A stretch of DNA of 64,000 nucleotides, from assembly GCF_932526225.1 (NCBI RefSeq), contig NC_064044.1, positions 6,536,747-6,600,746 on the forward strand, written 5' to 3'. The position numbers were made by a program, and so were the translations under genes. The DNA comes from Nematostella vectensis (taxonomy: Eukaryota; Cnidaria; Anthozoa; Actiniaria; Edwardsiidae). Below, piece after piece: positions 22,429 to 29,966 of the stretch (positions are counted from its first letter, which is position 1; each line of letters opens with the position of its first letter). The notes beneath the pieces are model-generated. The model saw nothing but the letters and a program-made list of their open reading frames with translations, had not been told where the DNA came from and did not search any database.

Positions 22429-23024
22429 CTAGGTGTGGAAAAAAAGCACATGCCACTGAATTTAGTAGCCCTGCCGAAGAGGTGCGCTGGTATAGAGTTA
22501 AAAAAGATAAACTTTCCGGTGAGTCCCTATATCACAGACTGACAGACATACAGATAGATAGACAGACGAACAGGAATATTCATTGGAACCTTGAAAACAG
22601 AGATTAAATATAGAAACACAGCTTTCTAGCGGACAGGGAGGATGCGCCCCCTACGCCCATCGCAAGCTGCTCGTTTAACATATGCAAGTGCATTTAACAA
22701 TCCTGGATGTTGATCACTTCGTGAAATTCTAATGAAATTGTCTTGAGGTGTGTGTGGTGGTAGGGGGGGGGGTATGTCTTTGTAAAGCCAATTTGAAAAT
22801 TATAGCGCCATTGTGACGTCATTGACTTCATTGGGTATGTATTCCTACATGCCCAAGATAGAGTAGGGATTCGTTGTTTGCTGGAGATTATTGTCTGTAT
22901 GCTGCGTATCAATAACACAAATGGCCCCAGAGATACGGAAAGGGGGGCGGGTATATTTGACCCCTCTCCTCCCCCCAGCCATACACTGCCAAAAAAGCCT
23001 GGATAGAGTTAACCTTGAGCTCAC

Positions 23025-23238
23025 CTCATCGTCCGAAGTCGCATTTGTAGCGAAGCTACTTCTTCGTGAACGTGAGTGTGTTATCTTCGGGAGTGTTATG
23101 TCGTGGGGACTCGCCTCGTGTTCGCTCGCGACGCGAGATAATCATTAACACAACTCCCCCGATAAGAATTGCGCCAAGGACAATACCCATAGTGGTGGCC
23201 ACGATAGAGGCGGTACTGTCACGAACTCGCTCCGACAC
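23025..23238 (-). CDS. Candidate exon encoding a transmembrane segment (opposite strand to tyrosinase)
   Basis: After the acceptor GATTGGCAG the minus strand reads VSERVRDSTAS, a hydrophobic span IVATTMGIVLGAILIGGVVL, MIIS, then the basic stop-transfer RRERTRG and a polar tail ESPRHNTPED. This is a classic type I membrane anchor. In this frame a stop follows at 23056, yet the stretch up to the good donor at 23025 is open in the next frame and joins the 22428 exon. The unit is therefore either terminal, frameshifted or split by an unseen intron. The 3' end is unresolved and I do not recognise the protein. It overlaps the left end of the duplicated tyrosinase unit. Confidence 0.4.
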
Positions 23239-23322
23239 CTGCCAATCAATCACATTAACATCTGACACCTGCCAATCAATCAAATTAACATCTGAAACCT
23301 GCCAATCAATCAAATTAACAGA
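23232..23322. repeat. 30-bp repeat x3 carrying a splice acceptor (minus strand)
   Basis: Plus-strand unit ACACCTGCCAATCAATCAAA + TTAACATCTG, three copies. On the minus strand each unit ends in TTGATTGATTGGCAG|GTGTC, the acceptor of the membrane-anchor exon. Because 30 is a multiple of three and the unit is open, use of an upstream acceptor would add the decapeptide VSDVNLIDWQ per unit. Repeated in the second duplication copy at about 25498-25588. Confidence 0.8.
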
Positions 23323-23522
23323 AAACGAGGTCGAGGTGAGTAGAAGACATTGTCACAATAAACAAATACGTTAAAATTACATGAGAAAATGACCCTTGCC
23401 CGCATTCCACTTTTCGTTTGCTTAGGTTGCAGGCCGTAGTCAGAGGGTTCGCGGGATTCGCGAACTATAAGGTCAGCTCTAATGAAGAAGAATTAAGTAC
23501 CACTGCAAGCTTGACAGGAGCC

Positions 23523-24398
23523 ATGCCTTCCTGCACCAAGCCATCACGCGACCAATGCGGTCAGCGGTGCGAATGCAAAAATGGTCGTCTTCACCGCAGC
23601 CAACTCGTGAGGGGCGAGTTTACACGCATGCCATACGAGGAACGCGCGCGATATACGCGAGCTTTCTACAAAGCCACCACGGACCCCCTCTACAAGGACG
23701 ACTTCGAGAAGCTTTTAATAGAACATTCCAGACTCCCGTCTAACTACCTTCATCACATGCCACAGATCTTTTTCCCCTGGCACCGCTGGTACCTTTCCAA
23801 GATCGAGTCCTTTCTTAAGATGATTGACTGCCGAGTGACCATACCATACTGGCAGTGGACCGCCCAGGCCGGACACCTCTGGCGCACACTTCCGTCCGAT
23901 GTTTGGGCCTCTGGGCCGCAGGGGCTCGGAGGAATTGGAGTCCCCCCTGATTGGTGTGTCCAAGATGGAATTTTCAGGGTGGGTAACTGGCACATGCCGG
24001 TTGTCAAGGGGGGTGGATGCTTGAAGCGGCAGTTTAACAAGACATGTCATCTCCCGGATGAGGCTGACTTGAAGAAGGCTCTCGAAATCAAGGATTTTCT
24101 AACATCCGAGCGAATAATTCGAGACACTTTCCATAACAGATTCCACGACTGTGTCGGCCGATTGATGCATTTTCACGTGACCGCTTCAGACACCCCCGAG
24201 TTCCCCTTGCATCACGCCTTCATTGACAAGATCTGGGACATGTGGGAGAAGAAACATAAGGTGAATAAGTACCGATATTACACCTCGCAGAATTACCTCA
24301 TGCCGCTGGCGGACAGATACCCATGGGAATACCTCGAAAGTGACTATTTACCAGGCAATGTACGAGTAATGTATGAAGATTATGATAACAGGCACTAA
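23523..24398 (+). CDS. Tyrosinase (type-3 copper phenol oxidase), intact copy
   Basis: Oxidises phenols to quinones with a binuclear copper centre. The frame is open from 23418; ATG 23523 gives 291 aa. The CuA region has NYLHHMPQIFFPWHRWYL and IPYWQW. The CuB region has HNRFHDCVG, then FPLHHAFIDKIWDMWEKKH. All expected copper histidines are visible. A short Cys motif (C-x7-C-x3-C-x-C) precedes the domain. There is no signal peptide in this exon, so an upstream exon is probable. The open sequence before the ATG resembles MITE family B and is probably not original coding sequence. AATAAA at 24513 is a likely poly(A) signal. The protein ends soon after CuB, shorter than fungal or vertebrate forms. 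Confidence 0.88.
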   Translation: MPSCTKPSRDQCGQRCECKNGRLHRSQLVRGEFTRMPYEERARYTRAFYKATTDPLYKDDFEKLLIEHSRLPSNYLHHMPQIFFPWHRWYLSKIESFLKMIDCRVTIPYWQWTAQAGHLWRTLPSDVWASGPQGLGGIGVPPDWCVQDGIFRVGNWHMPVVKGGGCLKRQFNKTCHLPDEADLKKALEIKDFLTSERIIRDTFHNRFHDCVGRLMHFHVTASDTPEFPLHHAFIDKIWDMWEKKHKVNKYRYYTSQNYLMPLADRYPWEYLESDYLPGNVRVMYEDYDNRH

Positions 24399-24512
24399 AC
24401 AAGTAAATGATTATCGTGTAAATCCCTTTAAAGTATGCCCTGGAAAATACCCTTTTTAATAATCTAAATATATTAATTATACTGTTCTTGGTGTGTCATG
24501 ACATCGAAAAGA

Positions 24513-24518
24513 AATAAA
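24513..24518 (+). terminator. Candidate polyadenylation signal of tyrosinase
   Basis: AATAAA in GAAATAAAAGTATACG, about 115 bases after the stop codon. It is preserved in the second copy near 26762. Confidence 0.6.
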
Positions 24519-24860
24519 AGTATACGGACATTTTTATGTACTCTCAGCATCTTTGATGTGTTCATGCTTTAGGTACCAGAGCCTCTGGACTTCTCTCGTC
24601 CAGTGACACCCAGTCAAAGTGCCGTGACGAGCGAGTCATGTGTCGATAATATAAAATAGAAAATAAAATATAAAACTACTGCAAGTAAATTATAACAGCT
24701 TAGGCAATTCTACAAGATAACTACAAGATGACCGTTCCCATAGAGTGAGTAACCTGAGTTACTCTATCAAATATCGCTAATTTTTTTTAAAGCATTTTAG
24801 GAGGAAAGGAGTGTAAAAATGTGAAGGATTTCTTGCTCGCTAGGTACTCGTTTTTGTCTC

Positions 24861-24953
24861 TCTGGTAAAATCGACCAAAATGTAAACACTGAGTTTTGTC
24901 GGTGTTGCGAAAAAGGTTACAACCTCTATGCTATTTTGGTCGATTTTACCAGA
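24861..24953. repeat. Hairpin element with perfect 21-bp arms, copy 1
   Basis: TCTGGTAAAATCGACCAAAA plus T, about 51 bases of loop, then the exact inverse ending TCGATTTTACCAGA. Probably a small foldback transposon. Located 3' of tyrosinase copy 1. Confidence 0.8.
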
Positions 24954-25324
24954 ATGCAATGCGCGGCGCCATCTTTTTCAACGTAAATAAAGAACAAAAC
25001 CGCGCAGTGTACGCAGGCTTTTCGCTCGCTCTCTATTCCTGCTGAAGCTCAACAGAAACGCTTGCTACGCAGGCTAGCATTGAGTGAGTGGAAAGGAAAA
25101 ACGATGGCTGAGAAGAAAGATATGTTTTTGGGGAAAGAGATTGGGATTGGGATTGGAAAGGGATTTAGTTGCTGCCTCACCATCTATGCGGCTATTTTTT
25201 TTCTATTAAAATAATTGTTAGCAAAGAGTATGTTGCTTTACAAGTCTTGTAGGGGGTTTGATGACTTTAGACCTGTGAGGTCCACAAGGAGATTTAATTT
25301 GATGTTGTAGCTTGATCTTGTATC

Positions 25325-25504
25325 TTACGATCGTATCTTCGGGATTGTATCTTCGGGAGTGTTATGTCGTGGGGACTCGCCTCGTGTTCGCTCGCGACGC
25401 GAGATAATCATTAACACAACTCCCCCGATAAGAACTGCGCCAAGGACAATACCCATAGTGGTGGCCACGATAGAGGCGGTACTGTCACGAACTCGCTCCG
25501 ACAC
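25325..25504 (-). pseudogene. Second copy of the membrane-anchor exon
   Basis: Duplicate of the 23.2-kb minus-strand exon. The hydrophobic span differs by one residue (GIVLGAVLIGG). The frame then ends differently, because the duplication boundary falls within the tail after P-E-D-T, where CCCGAAGATA is doubled. Whether it is expressed cannot be judged. Confidence 0.4.
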
Positions 25505-25779
25505 CTGCCAATCAATCAAATTAACATCTGACACCTGCCAATCAATCAAATTAACATCTGAAACCTGCCAATCAATCAAATTAACAGAAAACGAGGTCGA
25601 GGTGAGTAGAAGACATTGTCACAATAAACAAATACGTTAAAATTACATGAGAAAATGACCCTTGCCCGCATTCCACTTTTCGTTTGCTTAGGTTGCAGGC
25701 CGTAGTCAGAGGGTTCGCGAACTATAAGGTCAGTTCTAATGAAGAAGAATTAAGTACCACTGCAAGCTTGACAGGAGCC

Positions 25780-26647
25780 ATGCCTTCCTGCACCAAGCCA
25801 TCACGTGACCAATGCGGTCAGCGGTGCGAATGCAAAAACGGTCGTCTTCACCGCAGGCAACTCGTGAGGGGCGAGTTTACACGCATGCCATACGAGGAAC
25901 GCGCGCGATATACGCGAGCTTTCTACAAAGCCACCACGGACCCCCTCTACAAGGACGACTTCGAGAAGCTTTTAATAGAACATTCCAGACTCCCGTCTAA
26001 CTACCTTCATCACATGCCACAGATCTTTTTCCCCTGGCACCGCTGGTACCTTTCCAAGATCGAGTCCTTTCTTAAGATGATTGACTGCCGAGTGACCATA
26101 CCATACTGGCAGTGGACCGCCCAGGCCGGACACCTCTGGCGCACACTTCCGTCCGATGTTTGGGCCTCTGGGCCTCGGAGGAATTGGAGTCCCCACTGAT
26201 TGGTGTGTCCAAGATGGAATTTTCAGGGTGGGTAACTGGCACATGCCTGTTGTCAAGGGGGGTGGATGCTTGAAGCGGCAGTTTAACAAGACATGTCATC
26301 TCCCGGATGAGGCTGACTTGAAGAAGGCTCTCGAAATCAAGGATTTTCTAACATTCGAGCGAATAATTCGAGACACTTTCCATAACAGATTCCACGACTG
26401 TGTCGGCCGATTGATGCATTTTCACGTGACCGCTTCAGACACCCCCGAGTTCCCCTTGCATCACGCCTTCATTGACAAGATCTGGGACATGTGGGAGAAG
26501 AAACATAAGGTGAATAAGTACCGATATTACACCTCTCAGAATTACCTCATGCCGCTGGCGGACAGAAACCCATGGGAATACCTCGAAAGTGACTATTTAC
26601 CAGGCAATGTACGAGTAATGTATGAAGATTATGATAACAGGCACTAA
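25780..26647 (+). pseudogene. Tyrosinase, second copy, frameshifted
   Basis: Copy 2 of the tyrosinase gene. It lacks 8 bases within the stretch that reads GGGCCGCAGGGGCTCGG in copy 1 (here GGGCCTCGG, near 26172). This breaks the frame between the CuA and CuB halves: the first frame stops at 26199 and the CuB half continues open to 26647 in another frame. The upstream GFAGFANYK segment is also shortened by 9 bases to GFANYK. Substitutions elsewhere are few (for example Y-to-N in ADRYPW, S-to-F in LTSERI), so the break is recent, polymorphic or an assembly error. Confidence 0.85.
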
Positions 26648-27109
26648 ACAAGTAAATGATTATCGTGTAAATCCCTTTAAAGTATACCCTGGAAAATACC
26701 CTTTTTAATAATCTAAATATATTAATTATACTGTTCTTGGTGTGTCATGACATCGAAAAGAAATAAAAGTATACGGACATTTTTATGTACTCTCAGCATC
26801 TTTGATGTGTTCATGCTTTAGGTACCAGAGCCTCTGGACTTCTCTCGTCCAGTGACACCCAGCCAAAATGCCGTGACGAGCGAGTCATGTGTCGATAATA
26901 TAAAATAGAAAATAAAATATAAAACTACTGCAAGTAAATTATAACAGCTTAGGCAATTCTACAAGATAACTACAAGATGACCGTTCCCATAGAGTGAGTA
27001 ACCTGAGTTACTCTATCAAATATCGCTAATTTTTTTTAAAGCATTTTAGGAGGAAAGGAGTGTAAAAATGTGAAGGATTTCTTGCTCGCTAGGTACTCGT
27101 TTTTGTCTC

Positions 27110-27202
27110 TCTGGTAAAATCGACCAAAATGTAAACACTGAGTTTTGTCGGTGTTGCGAAAAAGGTTACAACCTCTATGCTGTTTTGGTCGATTTTACCA
27201 GA
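27110..27202. repeat. Hairpin element, copy 2
   Basis: Second copy of the 24861-24953 hairpin within the segmental duplication, with one base changed in the right arm (GTTTTGG for ATTTTGG). Confidence 0.75.
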
Positions 27203-27944
27203 ATGCAATGCGCGGCGCCATCTTTTTCAACGTAAATAAAGAACAAAACCGCGCAGTGTACGCAGGCTTTTCGCTCGCTCTCTATTCCTGCTGAAGCTCA
27301 ACAGAAACGCTTGCTACGCAGGCTAGCATTGAGTGAGTGGAAAGGAAAAACGATGGCTGAGAAGAAAGATATGTTTTTGGGGAAAGAGATTGGGATTGGG
27401 ATTGGAAAGGGATTTAGTTGCTGCCTCACCATCTATGCGGCTATTTTTTTTCTATTAAAATAATTGTTAGCAAAGAGTATGTTGCTTTACAAGTCTTGTA
27501 GGGGGTTTGATGACTTTAGACCTGTGAGGTCCACTAGGAGATTTAATTTGATGTTGTAGCTTGATCTTGTATCTTACACGAGTGTGAAGAGTAGCAGTGC
27601 TTGAAATGGTTCCAGGAATGTTTATATTTTACAAGATTTCAAGCTCTCTTTTGTATCCGCGTGTGTATGGCCACAAGCAATCCTGAGTGCCAGTATCGGT
27701 TTCTTATTGGTTGCCAAGATATTTCTGGCATCTGATGACTTCATGCCTCAGGATGACTCATAGTCACGACACACCCGAATTCTTAATGAAGGCTTTTCTT
27801 GAATAAATTTTTATTTAAATGATTAAGTATTTAGAGTAAAAGAAAAAGTAGAATCTTAAGTAATAAATTTACAATAGAAAGGTTGAGCTAGTATTCTAAG
27901 ATTCCGTAATGCAAATGGGGGGATAGGTCCCGGGAGCCGGTGCA

Positions 27945-28345
27945 AAACTGTGGTCATGTGATTTGTGACGTCATCGATGACGTCATTAGAAGCAAAAATA
28001 TGCTGACGTCATCAAAATATAAAACATTTATATCTCGTGAAAGAAAACAACCAAACTTGGTATGTGTCATGTATGTGTTAAGGGCGGTGCCAAGATGTGG
28101 TCACGTGATGCGTGACGTCATCCATGACGTCACTTCATACGACAAACAAATTTGGTATGTGTCATGTATGTGTCAAGGGGTGTGCAGAAATATGGTCGTG
28201 TGATTTTTGACGTAATCAAGACGTCACTTAAAGCAAAAATATGTATGACAACTAAACTTGTTATGAGTCATGTAGATGTCAAGGGTGGGGGAAAGGGGGT
28301 TTAACAAGTTGGTCTCGTGATCTTCGAAATCATTGACGTCGTCAA
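27945..28345. repeat. Tandem repeat of about 115-125 bp with CRE palindromes, 3-4 copies
   Basis: Units share GTGGTCACGTGATKYGTGAC, GTCATCSATGACGTCA, AAACTTGGTATGTGTCATGT and ATGTGTCAAGGG. TGACGTCA (the ATF/CREB site) occurs five times, twice in close inverted pairs (GTGACGTCAT..ATGACGTCAC). Whether it regulates a neighbour is unknown; the site may simply be part of a repeat. Confidence 0.75.
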
Positions 28346-28739
28346 AAACAGAAATATAATAATAATATTTAAAATGTGTTAAATTATTAAGCGAAAATAA
28401 GCAAAGATTTGGTCGTTTGGAGCTCCGCCTTTAAAAATGCCTAAATCTATATTTTATTATTATTACTATTGTTTTTGATTTCATTTTCAATTTTTGCTCG
28501 ACATTAGTTCTGCAGTTTGTACAAACGTCTACACTTTACAAAAACCCAAAACCAGACAGCTCTTAGCCTAGAGAGGTTTTTTGAGGATGACATGAAATGC
28601 CAATCTTAGCCCATATTTGCGGGGCTATGTTATCACTATTGGTATCTATACTTTTAATATGAATCATCAAAAATACGGAATTTAATCTTAAGAGTCTGTA
28701 TTGCACTCAGATTCACCTGTTTAAATTCTGGGTTGCCAC

Positions 28740-28950
28740 ACACATAGATTCTTTGTTAAAAAAATAATTCAATCTAAATCATTGATTAACTTACAATTTA
28801 TTAATTAATCTGGAAACTTTTTCAATTATAAAAGTATGAGGGGAACCCAGCCTCGATTGATGTAATTTAATCTTAATTATTAATCGACTTTACAATTGAT
28901 CAATAACTTGGGAACTTAGTTTGATTCCAAAAGTCTTAGGGGAAACGAAC
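28740..28950. repeat. Diverged tandem duplication, about 100 bp x2
   Basis: The order AATCT.AAT.ATTGATTAAC, TTACAATT, GGAAACTT, AAAAGT.T.AGGGGAA appears twice in succession with many substitutions, in the 5' flank of the secreted Cys-rich gene. Confidence 0.5.
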
Positions 28951-29160
28951 TTGTTATAACATTACACATCTGTCAAGAAAAACCTAGAAAACATATTAAA
29001 ACACATACTGTATATCAGTTTCGTGCTGATTCACAATAAGAGAAAGTTAATAAAATTCTGACTCTTTGATTCAAATCATGCCTATAAAACCTGTTTAATC
29101 ATTGTTCTGTGTGCTTTTCATAGCATTTCTTTAATAAAGTTTGTGATATTTCTTGGTCGC

Positions 29161-29169
29161 TTATATAAA
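29161..29169 (+). promoter_or_regulatory. TATA box of the secreted Cys-rich gene
   Basis: TTATATAAA, 110 bases before the start codon. The same context (CGCTTATATAAATCAGCTT, then TTCACAAACACACAGAA) is conserved in the broken paralogue at 19.39 kb, although the genes have diverged, which supports a promoter role. Confidence 0.55.
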
Positions 29170-29278
29170 TCAGCTTTCGTTGATAAAGATTCACAAACAC
29201 ACAGAATCTCGTTCACTGAGGACATCACGATCACTAACAGAAACACAGAACTTTGCATTTGGCTTTCTAACACTGGAA

Positions 29279-29857
29279 ATGGAAAACTCGAGCTTGAACA
29301 AGTTCTCTCTTTTAATTCTTATTTTGTCAAGTATTTCTTTCTATCTGGCCTCCGCTTCTGAATCGAAAGAAGGGCGTATTGTCCGCTGCGAGGACGTCAA
29401 GATGAATGCATTTCGAATGCTTTGCAGCGGCCCGTGTAAGACATTCTACTGCCCATTTATCGGGGAGAGAAACAACGGCGACTCCATCTCGCAGTACTGC
29501 GTCTGTACCGAGAACGAAGACTTTCCAGGGCTGGAGCACTTTAGCGAGAAAAACGAGTTCAGCATGGACGGCTGGGTCGAGAAACAGCCGTCATGTCCAA
29601 AGAAACAAGAAGGCGAAGACGACGGCAGTGAAAGATGTGAAGACCAGAGTCCGAAATCTTTGATGGGAACGCTTACATCTCAAGCAAGCGTGTCGGTAGC
29701 TGACTCGACGACTCCTGAAAGCTCGGACCTAGAAACCACGATGATACCTTCAAGCGAAGCGGTCACGAAAACTTCTTCATTTGAAATGACGGCGACGAAT
29801 AACGAACACCATCCAGTCATGTCCAAAGAAAAAAGAAGGCGAAGACGACGGCAGTGA
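29279..29857 (+). CDS. Small secreted Cys-rich, Ser/Thr-rich protein, 192 aa
   Basis: ATG 29279 opens a clear signal peptide (MENSSLNKF, SLLILILSSISFYLASA). The mature start has six Cys as C-x12-C-GPx-C-x4-C-x16-C-V-C, a C, CxxxC, C, CxC order like Cys-stabilised alpha-beta peptides but with unusual C3-C4 and C4-C5 spacing. An acidic spacer and a Ser/Thr-rich, mucin-like tail follow. A 226-bp tandem duplication inside the gene shifts the frame, so the protein ends MSKEKRRRRRRQ instead of continuing as in the 17.9-kb paralogue. A hAT-like element begins at 29966. Function unknown: the pattern occurs in defensins and some toxins, but nothing here shows activity. It may now be a truncated gene. 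Confidence 0.6.
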   Translation: MENSSLNKFSLLILILSSISFYLASASESKEGRIVRCEDVKMNAFRMLCSGPCKTFYCPFIGERNNGDSISQYCVCTENEDFPGLEHFSEKNEFSMDGWVEKQPSCPKKQEGEDDGSERCEDQSPKSLMGTLTSQASVSVADSTTPESSDLETTMIPSSEAVTKTSSFEMTATNNEHHPVMSKEKRRRRRRQ

Positions 29858-29966
29858 AAGATGTGAAGACCATAGTCCGAAATCTTTGATGGGAACGCTT
29901 ACATCTCAAGCAAGCGTGTCGGTAGCTGACTCGACGACTTCTGAAATCTCGGACCTAGAAACCACC
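29590..29966 (+). repeat. Internal tandem duplication within the Cys-rich gene
   Basis: GTCATGTCCAAAGAAA and the 150 bases after it (29590-29740) recur at 29816-29966 with a 226-base offset and about six changes. The second copy lies one base out of frame and is cut off by the left end of a transposon. Confidence 0.9.

Larger units (their letters stand above)
23083..25340. repeat. Tandem segmental duplication, copy 1 (about 2.26 kb)
   Basis: From TATCTTCGGGAGTG to GATCTTGTATCTTAC the sequence is repeated almost base for base at 25349-27578, offset 2,266 at the left end. It includes the tyrosinase gene, the opposite-strand membrane exon and a 93-bp hairpin. Differences are few: a 9-bp indel, an 8-bp indel and scattered substitutions. 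Confidence 0.95.
25349..27578. repeat. Tandem segmental duplication, copy 2
   Basis: Near-identical to 23083-25340. Homology stops after GTATCTTAC at 27578, where the flank reads ACGAGTGTGAAG. Confidence 0.95.

Noticed and set aside
23715-24050. Minus-strand ORFs opposite the tyrosinase domain
   Set aside because: Antisense shadows of a clearly coding plus-strand frame, without domain features.
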